A DNA stretch of 64,000 bases from Streptomyces sp. NA04227. GTDB lineage: Bacteria; Actinomycetota; Actinomycetes; Streptomycetales; Streptomycetaceae. The notes below the pieces were generated by a model. That model had not been told where the DNA came from, made no database searches, and was given only the letters and a program-made list of their open reading frames with translations. The translations under genes and the position numbers were made by a program. Below, in pieces: positions 33,955 through 42,512 of this stretch. Location of the stretch: the NCBI RefSeq assembly GCF_013364195.1, contig NZ_CP054918.1, positions 4,763,001-4,827,000 of the forward strand, in the 5' to 3' direction. Each line of letters opens with the position of its first letter. Positions within the stretch are counted from its first letter, which is position 1.

Positions 33955-34348
33955 CTCACGAGGGAACGCTGGTTCTGGACAGCGAGGGTCTCTCCAAGCT
34001 GCTTGCTGATGACGAGACCGCGGTGGCCCTTGTCGCGGAGGCGCGCTCGCGCGGTATGGAGGTGGTGATCTGTGCGCTCACCTCATCGAGGCCGTGCACG
34101 CCCGCACCAACAGAGCACGGCTGAGCCGGCTGCTGTCCGGCCTGCGGGTGATCCCGGTGGGGGATGAGGAGGCGAAGGCGGCCTCGGCGCTGCTGATGGC
34201 GGCCGGGCTGCATGGCCACAAGTACGCCATCGACGCTGCCGTGGCTGAGGGGGCCCTGCGGCAGCAGCGTCCCGTGGCCATGCTGACGTCCGGCATCGAC
34301 GACATGGCCAAGCTCTGTGGCGACCGGGTCCGGCTCGTGGCTGTGTGA
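33936..34348 (+). pseudogene. PIN-domain toxin, frameshifted
   Basis: Starts GTG at 33936 behind GAGGAAGACCA. The first frame reads MARRKLTHEGTLVLDSEGLS (Asp of the PIN site), and ends at an out-of-frame TGA at 34122. In frame +2 from about 34083 the PIN fold continues: LIEAVHARTNRARLSRLL (Glu), GHKYAIDAAVAEGAL (Asp) and MLTSGIDDMAKL (last acid), stopping at 34348. Joining the two gives one normal PIN protein of about 137 residues with all four acidic positions. At 34080-34084 the sequence is ACCTC; one extra C restores the frame (ACC CTC ATC). A deletion, a sequencing error, or programmed frameshifting could explain it. Confidence 0.75.
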
Positions 34349-34411
34349 GCTGAGCCGAGACTTTCCGGGTGGCCGTCGAGCCGTCCGTCCCGCGGACCCT
34401 CGGCTCGTGCT

Positions 34412-34447
34412 GGTGAGGCCGGTGAGGCCGGTGAGGCCGGTGAGGCC
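34412..34447 (+). repeat. Four tandem copies of a 9-mer
   Basis: GGTGAGGCC is repeated four times head-to-tail (34412-34447) with a degenerate fifth, in the 245-base gap between the PIN gene and the SDR gene. It is a candidate slippage tract. Confidence 0.75.
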
Positions 34448-34593
34448 GGTGCGGCGGTGTGAGACCGCCCGCACCGACTCCCCACCCGGAGCCGGGTCGC
34501 CGCGGCGACCTATCCTGAACGTCGAGCCGGGCCCGTACGACAGTCCGAAGTCCGTACGACAGACAGGCCCGCCGCACGGACGAGGAGCACCGT

Positions 34594-35367
34594 ATGACTC
34601 TCGCGCAGGACTCCGCCGCACGTACCGCCGTGGTGACCGGGGCGAGCAGCGGGATCGGTGCCGCGACCGCGCGGCAGCTCGCCGCCGCCGGGTTCCGGGT
34701 GGTGCTCACCGCCCGCCGCAAGGACCGGATCGAGGCGCTCGCAGCCGAGCTGACCGCCGCCGGGCACCAGGCCCTCGCGTACCCGCTCGACGTCACCGAC
34801 CGCGCGGCCGTAGAGACCTTCGCGAGCACCCTCGGCGCCTGCCACGTCCTGGTCAACAACGCGGGCGGTGCCCTCGGCGCGGACCCGGTGGCCTCCGGTG
34901 ACCCCGCGCAGTGGCTGCGGATGTACGAGACGAACGTGCTCGGCACCCTGCACGTCACCCAGTGCCTGCTCCCCGCCCTGACCGCGAGCGGCGACGGCAC
35001 CGTCGTCGTGCTCACCTCCACCGCCGGGCACGCCACGTACGAGGGCGGCGCGGGTTATGCCGCCGCCAAGCACGCCGAGCACGTACTCGCCGAGACGCTC
35101 CGCCTGGAGATCGTCGGGCAGCCGGTCCGGGTCATCGAGGTCGCGCCGGGCATGGTGAAGACCGAGGAGTTCTCGCTGACCCGCTTCGGCGGCGACGAGG
35201 CCAAGGCCGACAAGGTCTACGCGGGCGTCGCCGAGCCGCTGACCGCCGAGGACGTCGCCGAGACGATCACCTGGGCTGTCGCCCGCCCCTCCCACGTGAA
35301 CATCGACCTGCTCGTCCTGCGCCCGCGCGCCCAGGCTTCCAACACCAAGGTGCACCGGGAGTTGTGA
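34594..35367 (+). CDS. SDR family oxidoreductase
   Basis: 257 residues. Classical SDR: cofactor motif TGASSGIGAAT, NNAG at about 88-91, active-site LTSTAG (Ser) and YAAAK (Tyr and Lys), and APGMVKTEEFSLTRFGG after it. The Arg in TARRKDR after strand 2 favours NADP(H). The 3' end overlaps the next gene by 4 bases (GTGA). Substrate unknown. Confidence 0.93.
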   Translation: MTLAQDSAARTAVVTGASSGIGAATARQLAAAGFRVVLTARRKDRIEALAAELTAAGHQALAYPLDVTDRAAVETFASTLGACHVLVNNAGGALGADPVASGDPAQWLRMYETNVLGTLHVTQCLLPALTASGDGTVVVLTSTAGHATYEGGAGYAAAKHAEHVLAETLRLEIVGQPVRVIEVAPGMVKTEEFSLTRFGGDEAKADKVYAGVAEPLTAEDVAETITWAVARPSHVNIDLLVLRPRAQASNTKVHREL

Positions 35368-35585
35368 GCACGAGCGAGCGAGTGGACGCGGCGAGCGGGG
35401 CCGCGGGGCCGGTGCCCGGTACGGGCGACGGCGACCCGGTCGAGCGGACCGGCCGGCGGGACGAACTGCGGCGCGCGAACGAGAAGCGCAACGAGCGGTA
35501 CGTGTGGTGGTACCTGGCGTACTTCCTGTTCGGCATCCACCTCGTCGCGTTCGTGATGATCTTCGCTGTGATGCACGGCAAGTGA
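35364..35585 (+). CDS. DUF6126-type small membrane protein
   Basis: 73 residues, GTG at 35364 overlapping the SDR stop by 4 bases (translationally coupled). A charged N-terminus (RTGRRDELRRANEKRNERY) precedes one membrane helix VWWYLAYFLFGIHLVAFVMI. It matches a small Streptomyces family (DUF6126 in my memory) that is usually found after an SDR gene. Probably a membrane anchor or modulator; function unknown. Confidence 0.7.
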   Translation: MSTSERVDAASGAAGPVPGTGDGDPVERTGRRDELRRANEKRNERYVWWYLAYFLFGIHLVAFVMIFAVMHGK

Positions 35586-35790
35586 GGGCAGGCAGGCGCC
35601 GGTAAGGGCAAGCAGGGGGTGCCGGGGGAGCGGGTTGGCCGGGCTCGGCAGCCTGACGGCGGAGGCGGCCCGGCAGCCAGGGACGGGGCCGGACGCCGGG
35701 GAAGCGGCCGGACACCCCGGGGAAGCGGCGCGGTGTCGCGGTGTCGCGTTTGTTCAAGGCTTCCGGTGCGTCGGCTCGTACCGTCGGGGC

Positions 35791-36432
35791 ATGACTTCCG
35801 AGCGGCCCGAGCCGTCCCGTATGCCCTCCTTCAGTGCCCCGAGGCGTGGTCTCTCCGACCTGCTCGCGGCCTCCGCCGGTCAGGCCGTGCCCGTCGTGCG
35901 CGGGATCGCCGACGCGGACCTCGGGGCGGCCACGCCCTGCCCCGACTACGACGTGCGCGCCCTGGTCAACCACCTGCTGCACGTGGTGGTGCAGTTCCAG
36001 CTCCTCGCCCGTAAGGAGGACTCGGACTTCTCCGCCACACCCGACTACCTCGCCGAGGACCCGGAGTGGCGGGCCCGGTTCGGCAGGGAGTGCGAGGGGC
36101 TCGTGGCCGCGTGGTCGGTGCCCGGCGCCGAGGAGGGGACCACGGGTTCGCTGGCGATGCCCGCCCGTACGGTCGGCTGTATGGCGCTGCTCGATCTGTC
36201 CGTGCACGGCTGGGATCTCGCCCGCGCCACCGACCAGCGCTACGTTCCGGATCCGGGCGGTCTCGGAGTGGTACGGGAGCTGCGCGCCGCGGTGGCCGAC
36301 TTCGGGCCGACCGCACGCAGCATGGGCGCCTTCGGACCGGCCGTCTCCGCCCCCGCCAACGCCACCGAGTGGGACGAGCTGCTCGCCGAGACCGGCCGTG
36401 ACCCGCACTGGAGCCGGACGGGGCGCCGCTGA
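35791..36432 (+). CDS. TIGR03086/DinB_2-type protein (mycothiol-dependent family)
   Basis: 213 residues. The N-terminal helical bundle shows GIADADLGAATPCPDYDVRALVNHLLHVVVQFQ, the first metal His pattern of TIGR03086 proteins (PCPDYDV, NHLLHV), and VGCMALLDLSVHGWDLARAT with a His for metal. It is the actinobacterial maleylpyruvate-isomerase-like fold; partner thiol is probably mycothiol. Precise substrate unknown. It lies alone on the plus strand, 110 bases before the flavin pair. Confidence 0.88.
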   Translation: MTSERPEPSRMPSFSAPRRGLSDLLAASAGQAVPVVRGIADADLGAATPCPDYDVRALVNHLLHVVVQFQLLARKEDSDFSATPDYLAEDPEWRARFGRECEGLVAAWSVPGAEEGTTGSLAMPARTVGCMALLDLSVHGWDLARATDQRYVPDPGGLGVVRELRAAVADFGPTARSMGAFGPAVSAPANATEWDELLAETGRDPHWSRTGRR

Positions 36433-36544
36433 GGCAGGCTGAGAGGAGGAGAAGAGGACCATGCGGGAGGGGCTGGAATAGGCGGGGGAGCGGCTCGGTT
36501 CCAGGGGTATAGTTGAATCGTAAACAACCTGGAGGGTGAGCCGT

Positions 36545-37699
36545 ATGCAGTTCGGGATCTTCACCGTCGGTGACGTCACGCAGGATCCGGCCACCGGGCG
36601 CACCGTGAGCGAGCACGAGCGCATCAAGTCCATGGTGGCGATCGCCCAGAAGGCCGAGGAGGTCGGGCTCGACGTCTTCGCGACCGGCGAGCACCACAAC
36701 CCGCCCTTCGTCCCCTCCTCGCCCACCACCATGCTCGGCTGGATCGCGGCCCGGACCGAGAACCTCATCCTGTCCACCTCCACGACGCTGATCACCACGA
36801 ACGACCCGGTGAAGATCGCCGAGGACTTCGCGATGCTCCAGCACCTCGCGGACGGCCGGGTGGACGTCATGCTGGGCCGCGGCAACACCGGCCCGGTCTA
36901 CCCCTGGTTCGGCAAGGACATCCGCGACGGCATCCAGCTCGCCGTCGAGAACTACGCGCTCCTGCACCAGCTGTGGAGGGAGGACGTCGTCACCTGGCAG
37001 GGCAAGTTCCGTACGCCGCTCCAGTCGTTCACCTCGACACCGCGCCCGCTCGACGGCGTACCCCCGTTCGTCTGGCACGGCTCCATCCGCTCCCCGGAGA
37101 TCGCCGAACAGGCCGCCTACTACGGTGACGGCTTCTTCCACAACAACATCTTCTGGCCCAAGGAACACACCGCCCAGATGGTCCGCCTCTACCGGGAGCG
37201 CTACGCCCACTACGGCCACGGCACCCCCGAGCAGGCCATCGTCGGCCTCGGCGGCCAGGTCTTCATGCGGCGCAACTCCCAGGAAGCGGTACGGGAGTTC
37301 CGGCCCTACTTCGACCGCGCGCCCGTGTACGGCGGTGGCCCCTCCCTGGAGGACTTCTCCGCGCAGACGCCGCTGACCGTCGGCTCGCCGCAGCAGGTCA
37401 TCGAGAAGACGCTGTCCTTCCGCGACTACGCGGGCGACTACCAGCGCCAGCTCTTCCTCGTGGACCACGCGGGCCTGCCCCTGAAGACCGTCCTGGAACA
37501 GCTCGACCTGCTCGGCGAGGAGGTCGTCCCGGTCCTGCGCAAGGAGTTCGCCAAGGACCGCCCCGCCGACGTCCCCGAGGCACCGACGCACGCCGCACTG
37601 CTCGACGAGGCCCACCGCAAGCAGGCCACGGCGGGCGCGGCCACGGCCACTGGATCCGACGACAAGCCGACCGGCAGCGAGGGAGTGAGCAGCGCATGA
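36545..37699 (+). CDS. LLM class flavin-dependent oxidoreductase (CE1758-type)
   Basis: 384 residues, ATG at 36545 with GGAGG upstream; a GTG 9 bases earlier is less likely. TIM-barrel luciferase-like monooxygenase: MQFGIFTVGD, GLDVFATGEHHNPPF, LSTSTTLITTNDPVKIAEDFAMLQHLADGRVDVMLGRGN, and AAYYGDGFF. It matches the CE1758 group that works with an FMN reductase encoded by the next gene (4-base ATGA overlap), so together they form a two-component FMNH2-dependent monooxygenase. Substrate not known. Confidence 0.9.
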   Translation: MQFGIFTVGDVTQDPATGRTVSEHERIKSMVAIAQKAEEVGLDVFATGEHHNPPFVPSSPTTMLGWIAARTENLILSTSTTLITTNDPVKIAEDFAMLQHLADGRVDVMLGRGNTGPVYPWFGKDIRDGIQLAVENYALLHQLWREDVVTWQGKFRTPLQSFTSTPRPLDGVPPFVWHGSIRSPEIAEQAAYYGDGFFHNNIFWPKEHTAQMVRLYRERYAHYGHGTPEQAIVGLGGQVFMRRNSQEAVREFRPYFDRAPVYGGGPSLEDFSAQTPLTVGSPQQVIEKTLSFRDYAGDYQRQLFLVDHAGLPLKTVLEQLDLLGEEVVPVLRKEFAKDRPADVPEAPTHAALLDEAHRKQATAGAATATGSDDKPTGSEGVSSA

Positions 37700-38484
37700 C
37701 GACCCCCACCCATGGCGGCATCGCCGCGACCCGGATCGTCGTGGTGTCCGCGGGCCTTGGTTCCCCCTCGTCCACGCGGCTGCTCGGTGACCGGCTGGCC
37801 GGTGCGGTCGTGGAGCACGGCCAACGGGCAGCAGGGCGGGGCGAGTTCACTGTTGAGGTGATCGAACTGCGTGACCTCGCCGTGGAGATCGCCCACAACC
37901 TGCTCACCGGTTTCCCGGGGCCCAAGCTCGCCGCAGCCGTCGAGTCGGTGACGGGAGCGGACGGTCTGATCGCCGTGACCCCTGTGTTCTCCGCCTCCTA
38001 CAGCGGGCTGTTCAAGTCCTTCTTCGACGTCCTCGACCCGGAGTCCCTCACCGGAAAGCCGGTCCTGATCGCGGCGACCGGCGGGACACCTCGCCACTCC
38101 CTGGTACTGGAGCACGCGATGCGCCCGCTCTTCGCACACCTGCGCACCGTCGTCGCGCCCACCGCCGTCTACGCGGCCTCGCAGGACTGGGGCGCCGACG
38201 GCCTGGAGGAACGCATCGACCGCGCGGGCCGCGAACTCGCCTCCCTGACCGCGCTGTCGGGGGCCGAGCCCGGACAGCGTGAGCGAGGGGCGGCAGCGGC
38301 GACGGGGGTCGTAGCGACGGAAGCCGGAGCACCGTCAGACGGTGCGCGGCCGAGTGGCGCGGCACCCGACGGGGACGTACCCGACATACCCGAGCCGGTG
38401 CCTCCGGCGCCGGGACCGGAACAGGCCTTCTTGGGCGAGGTCGTTCCCTTCGCGGAGCAACTGGCCGCATTGCGGGCCGGTTGA
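37696..38484 (+). CDS. CE1759-type NAD(P)H-dependent FMN reductase
   Basis: 262 residues, ATG overlapping the previous stop by 4 bases. The flavodoxin-like fold shows RIVVVSAGLGSPSSTRLLGDR (phosphate loop), TPVFSASYSGLFKSFFDVLDP and PVLIAATGGTPRHSLVLE. It is longer than usual because a Gly/Ala/Pro-rich insert of about 60 residues (from GAEPGQRERGAAAATG to PPAPGPEQ) precedes the C-terminal helix FLGEVVPFAEQLAALRAG. It supplies reduced FMN to the LLM partner. Confidence 0.9.
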   Translation: MTTPTHGGIAATRIVVVSAGLGSPSSTRLLGDRLAGAVVEHGQRAAGRGEFTVEVIELRDLAVEIAHNLLTGFPGPKLAAAVESVTGADGLIAVTPVFSASYSGLFKSFFDVLDPESLTGKPVLIAATGGTPRHSLVLEHAMRPLFAHLRTVVAPTAVYAASQDWGADGLEERIDRAGRELASLTALSGAEPGQRERGAAAATGVVATEAGAPSDGARPSGAAPDGDVPDIPEPVPPAPGPEQAFLGEVVPFAEQLAALRAG

Positions 38485-38572
38485 GGGACGGCGAAGAGAA
38501 AGAGGAAGAGGAAGGGGGAGAGGTGGGCGCTCCCCCGGGGCGTCCACTTCTCGGCTTCCCGACTGTGTCAGG

Positions 38573-38833
38573 TCAGCACCCCCCGCAGTTGTAATACAGC
38601 ACGTCCCAGTGGTTGCTCTCCCGGGCGTAGAGGTTGCCCGAGCCGGACTTGTACATCTTGGCGCCGTCGGGGCGGTCGGCGATGGCGGTCGCGGCGGTGG
38701 CCGACCGGGAGGATGTCTCCCGGCTCCCGTGGTCGGCTGCCGAGGCGACGGCTGGGGCGACGGCAGGGGCGGCGAGCAGCCCGAGGGCCAGCAAGCCGGT
38801 GGACGCCACTGCGGCGTAGGACGTGCGCTTCAC
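38573..38833 (-). CDS. Small secreted protein with a C-terminal CGGC
   Basis: 86 residues, ATG at 38833 with GGGGAGAGC upstream. A signal peptide of about 34 residues (MKRTSYAAVASTGLLALGLLAAPAVAPAVASA-AD) precedes a short mature part of about 52 residues, Ser/Thr/Ala rich, ending YNCGGC, a terminal Cys pair that may form a disulfide or hold a metal or thioester-like modification. The family was not recognised. A 22-bp tandem repeat lies upstream of it. Confidence 0.65.
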   Translation of the reverse strand: MKRTSYAAVASTGLLALGLLAAPAVAPAVASAADHGSRETSSRSATAATAIADRPDGAKMYKSGSGNLYARESNHWDVLYYNCGGC

Positions 38834-38876
38834 GATGTGCTCTCCCCGTTCGAGCGAATGCGGTTCCGTATCCCTG

Positions 38877-39000
38877 ACCGGCTGATCCGGTAATCGAGAC
38901 CGGCCGATCCGGCAATCGAGACCGGCTGATCCCGTCTCCGGAACCGGCTGATCCCGCCTCCGAGACCGCCGGTCCCGTCATCGGAACCGGTCGGTCCCGA
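38877..39000. repeat. 22-bp tandem repeat, about 5.6 copies
   Basis: Units start at 38877, 38899, 38921, 38943, 38965 and 38986, each built on ACCGGCTGATCC with a second half such as GGTAATCGAG or CGTCTCCGGA. The copies diverge to the right. The block lies immediately upstream of the small secreted protein gene on the minus strand, where it covers the promoter region. Confidence 0.85.
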
Positions 39001-39101
39001 CACCCAGAAATCTAGGTGCGCAGTCAGGAGTGCCGCTTCGGCTCAGGGGTGGAACTTTTCTCTCTGCCCACGGGTGGAGCTTGCTCGGCCCACGGGTGCA
39101 G

Positions 39102-39143
39102 CAGTGCCCCGGCCTCCACCGCAGGGTGGAGGCCGGGGCACTG
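39102..39143 (-). terminator. Perfect 19-bp hairpin after the GH95 gene
   Basis: CAGTGCCCCGGCCTCCACC (39102-39120) and its exact complement (39125-39143) flank a GCAG loop, about 90 bases after the GH95 stop on the minus strand. A CCCACGGGTG word occurs twice just before it. Confidence 0.85.
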
Positions 39144-39233
39144 AGCCGGGGCGCGAATCGCCCGCCGGACGGGGCACTCACCCACTCACTGTTCGTCCCG
39201 CAGCGTTACTTCTGCCGCGTCGCTTCCGCGGTA

Positions 39234-42083
39234 CTACTTACCGATGCGCCGCCACTGCTGCCCCTGCCCCCAGTTGGGCGTCTGCTGCTCCAGCGTCGCT
39301 CCGTTGTTCGTGGCGTCCCCCGTGACACCGAGCGCCTTACCGCTGCGGGCACAGGTGATCGTCACGTAGCCGTCGCCCGCGTCGGCGATGCGCCACTGCT
39401 GGTTGGAGGTGTGCTTCGGGGCCCACTGGACGATCTTCGCGCCCTCGGCGCTGTCGCCGCCGCTCACGTCCCAGACGAGCTGGGTGCCGCCGTGGGTGGT
39501 CCAGATCTCGTACAGTCCCTCGCCCACCGGGATGAAGCGGAAGCGCTGGTTGACGGCGGAGCTGGGCGTGTACTGGATGAGTCCGGTGCCCTGAGCGGTC
39601 GAGGCGTTGGGCACGTCGATCGCCCGGCCCGACTTGCGGTTGAGGAGTTGGAACACGGTGTGCTGCGCGGGAGGTTCGAGGGTCGCCGAGCCGGAGGCGG
39701 GGAGGGTGACCTGCTGGCTCCAGTCGCCGTGGACGACGGTCGTCTTGGCACCCGCACGGCCGCGCAGCACGGCGCGGGTGATCCGGCCGTCCTGCCAGGC
39801 GAGGTCCAGGGTGAAGCCGCCGCGCAGGCCGAGGCCGGTGACCGAGCCCGACTTGGCCCAGGCGCCCGGCAGAGCGGGCAGCAACTCGACGCGGCCGGGG
39901 CGGGATTGGGCGAGCATCTCCAACATGGCTGCGGACGTGCCGTAGTTGGCGTCGATCTGGAAGGTGGAGCGGTTGCCGAAGCTGTACATGTCGAAGAGGT
40001 TGGGGGCGCTTCCGTTGCTGAAGTTCACGGACGGCTTCAGCACGTTGAGGACGAGACGGTAGGCCCGGTCCGCGTGCTTCAGGTGGGCCCAGCACAGGGC
40101 CCGCCACGCGGTGGCCCAGCCGAAACTGTCCATGCCGCGCGCTTCGAGGAGCCGGGTGGCGCCGGCGATGAGCGTGGCGGGGGAGTCCTGGAGGTTGACG
40201 CGGTCGCCGGGGAACAGGCCCATGTGCGCGGAGAGATGGCGGTGGGTGGTCTCGCCGAGGTTGTCGTCGCTCATCCACTCCTCCAGCCAGCCGCTCTTCG
40301 CGCTGACCTCGGGCAGGTAGAGCTTCTTCTGCAACCCGGTCACGGTGGTGGCGTACGCGGCGTCCTTGCCCAGAATCCCGGCCGCCGTACGGTAGTTCTG
40401 GAAGAGCTGCCAGACGAGCTCCTGTGCGTAGGTGATGCCCCGCGCGTCCTGCGGACCGTGCTCGGGGGACCAGTCGTGGTCGTCGACGAGAACCTCGCGG
40501 GTGGCGCCCGAGGCGTCGGTCACCGTCTTGGTGAGCAGCCGCGACTGCCAGAACTCGCAGGCACCCTTCAGGAGCGGGTAGATGCGGTCCAGGTGCGCCT
40601 TGTCCTGGCTGAACTCGTAGTGCTCGTAGAGGGAGTTGGCGAGCCAGGCGTTGCCCGCCGGGTGCCACCACCAGCCGTTGCCGCCCCAGATGTTGGTGGA
40701 GATGGCCAGTGTCCAGCCCGCCACCTTGCCCGAGGTGTTGCGGAAGCGGTTGCGGCTGTCCTGGAAGAGGTCCCGGGTGGTGGCGGTCCAGCCGGGCAGC
40801 TGAGCGAGGCAGTAGTCCGTGAACGAGTCGAAGCACTCCGGCAGGCCCGCGCGGTCGGGCAGCCAGTAGTTCATCTGGACATTGATGTCGGTGTGGTAAT
40901 CCGCCATCCAGTCCGGGGAGTTGGAGTCCACCCACAGGCCCTGGAGGTTGGTGGGCAGGCTGTCGCGCGAGCCACAGATGGTCAGATAGCGGCCGAAGAG
41001 GAGGTACGAGGCCTCCAGTTCCGGGTCGGGGGAGGCGTCGGCGGCGGCGCGGGCGGTGAGCCGGGCCGGGGTGTCCAGGGCGCGCTGCGCGGCGCTGGAC
41101 TCACCGAGGTCCAGCGTCATGCGCTGCTCGAGGCGCTGGTAGTCGGCGACATGGGTGCCGACGAGACGCTCACCGGAACTCCCGGCCGCGCGGGCCGCCT
41201 TGGTACGGGCGACGGTCAGTGGTACGAGCGCCGGGTCCTTGTACTCGGTGGAGTGGTCGGCCTTGTAGTTGGTGCCGCCGGAGAGGATCAGGACGACCTC
41301 GGAACACTTGCTGAAGGTGACCTTCGCGCCGGACGCGGACACCTTGCCACCCTTGCCCACGGCCTTCAACAGGGTCGCGTACTTCAGGGAGTTGGGCAGC
41401 GCGGCCGCGAACGAGACCTCGGCGGCCCCGGCGTCGGAGGTCACCTGCTCGCTCCTGGTGCCGGACAGCGTCAGCGACCCCGTGTACGTACCGCCGCCGC
41501 TCTGCGAGAGCCGCACGACGATCACGTCGTCCGGGTGGCTGGAGAACACCTCACGCCGGTACGTCGCCCCGCCCTTCTTGTACGACGCCGTCACCAGGCC
41601 GTTGCTCAGGTCGAGGGTGCGGCGGTAGTCGGAGATCCCCGAGAGGGCGTGGTCGGGTATCTCCAGATGGGCCTTGGCCAGCATGCCGAAGGTGCCGAAG
41701 TCCTCAGTTCCGTAAGGGAATTGGCCGTCCGACTGGAGCTTGGCGTTGGCGTGCCCGGTCCACAGCGTCGCATCGGTGAGGATCAGTGCGTCGCGGGCCG
41801 GATCGCCGGAGGACAGGGCGCCGAGTCGTCCGTTGCCGATCGGGAGGCCCTCCTCCAGGATCCGGTCCTCCTTGGCCGGCGCGCGGTACCAGAGTGTCGC
41901 CGCCTCGCCTTCCGGTACGAGCTCCGCCGGTGCGGGCCGCGCCGCCGCCGCGGCGGTGAACTCCGGCAGCGAGGCGAGCGCGAGAAGGGAGCCGACCGCG
42001 GCACCGGCGCGCAGTACGCCGCGCCGGGAGAGGCCGCCGGTGCTGTCGTCGGCCGGGGGGAGCGCGGGGAGGTGGTGGTTCAT
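39234..42083 (-). CDS. Secreted GH95 glycoside hydrolase with ricin-type lectin domain
   Basis: 949 residues from the ATG at 42083; the frame is open to 42476 but this start gives a Tat signal (SRRGVLRAGAAVGSLLALAS). GH95 (alpha-L-fucosidase type) markers: an N-terminal beta-sandwich (ATLWYRAPAKEDRILEEGLPIGNGRLGA), then the (alpha/alpha)6 barrel with DINVQMNYWL (the Asn pair that assists the reaction), WWWHPAGNAWLANSLYEHYEF and FQIDANYG, the Asp general base. The last 150 residues are a beta-trefoil lectin (NQRFRFIP, SNQQWRIA, GQQWRRIG QxW-type motifs) anchoring it to polysaccharide. It should remove fucose or galactose residues from glycans outside the cell. Divergent from a MarR-like gene. 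Confidence 0.9.
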   Translation of the reverse strand: MNHHLPALPPADDSTGGLSRRGVLRAGAAVGSLLALASLPEFTAAAAARPAPAELVPEGEAATLWYRAPAKEDRILEEGLPIGNGRLGALSSGDPARDALILTDATLWTGHANAKLQSDGQFPYGTEDFGTFGMLAKAHLEIPDHALSGISDYRRTLDLSNGLVTASYKKGGATYRREVFSSHPDDVIVVRLSQSGGGTYTGSLTLSGTRSEQVTSDAGAAEVSFAAALPNSLKYATLLKAVGKGGKVSASGAKVTFSKCSEVVLILSGGTNYKADHSTEYKDPALVPLTVARTKAARAAGSSGERLVGTHVADYQRLEQRMTLDLGESSAAQRALDTPARLTARAAADASPDPELEASYLLFGRYLTICGSRDSLPTNLQGLWVDSNSPDWMADYHTDINVQMNYWLPDRAGLPECFDSFTDYCLAQLPGWTATTRDLFQDSRNRFRNTSGKVAGWTLAISTNIWGGNGWWWHPAGNAWLANSLYEHYEFSQDKAHLDRIYPLLKGACEFWQSRLLTKTVTDASGATREVLVDDHDWSPEHGPQDARGITYAQELVWQLFQNYRTAAGILGKDAAYATTVTGLQKKLYLPEVSAKSGWLEEWMSDDNLGETTHRHLSAHMGLFPGDRVNLQDSPATLIAGATRLLEARGMDSFGWATAWRALCWAHLKHADRAYRLVLNVLKPSVNFSNGSAPNLFDMYSFGNRSTFQIDANYGTSAAMLEMLAQSRPGRVELLPALPGAWAKSGSVTGLGLRGGFTLDLAWQDGRITRAVLRGRAGAKTTVVHGDWSQQVTLPASGSATLEPPAQHTVFQLLNRKSGRAIDVPNASTAQGTGLIQYTPSSAVNQRFRFIPVGEGLYEIWTTHGGTQLVWDVSGGDSAEGAKIVQWAPKHTSNQQWRIADAGDGYVTITCARSGKALGVTGDATNNGATLEQQTPNWGQGQQWRRIGK

Positions 42084-42512
42084 GACGTGGGCGCCCTTCG
42101 GGTGCGGGAGGAGCGGGACGGTGGAGGCGGGGAGTGCCGCAGCGGAGCAAGCCGCGGGGGCGGGTGTGCGAGGTGGGAGGACGTACGGGGCCGGTGAGGC
42201 CGGTGCGACCGGGGATTGGCATGTAGTGCAGTCCACTCCTGCGCCTCTGTCAAGAGAAACATCACATGTATGTGGCTGGGGTGTGACGTGACTGATTCGA
42301 GAACTGCCACTCTGTGGGGGTGATTTCTCGTATCTGAGCTCTTTCTTCCGAATAGTCCCTGACTTATTCATCGGATCAATTTCGGAAGGTCCGGGCGGGG
42401 CTGTCGATCCATGCACCGGGAAGCGGAAGAGTGCAGGTCGCCTGCCCTGTGGGGGCTGGTGAGGGCCCTCTACCATGAGGTGTCAGCCACCGCCTCACGC
42501 ACAGGAGAACCG
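42084..42512. promoter_or_regulatory. GH95-MarR divergent regulatory region
   Basis: 429 bases. On the minus strand a consensus TTGACA (plus-strand TGTCAA at 42248-42253) is a good -35 for GH95. Just upstream of it is the palindrome CACAT-GT-ATGTG (42263-42274). Near the MarR gene, GAATAGTC (42350-42357) and GACTTATTC (42361-42369) form another inverted repeat with one bulged base. Both are candidate operators for the divergent MarR-like regulator. Confidence 0.5.

Noticed and set aside
36510..36530. GTTG...CAAC inverted repeat before the flavin monooxygenase pair
   Set aside because: Arms of only 4 bases; too short to call an operator without comparison.
39030..42197. A 1055-codon open frame on the plus strand over the GH95 gene
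   Set aside because: It is the antisense of the GH95 coding sequence; its Gly/Arg/Val-rich translation has no motif and the minus-strand product has clear domains.
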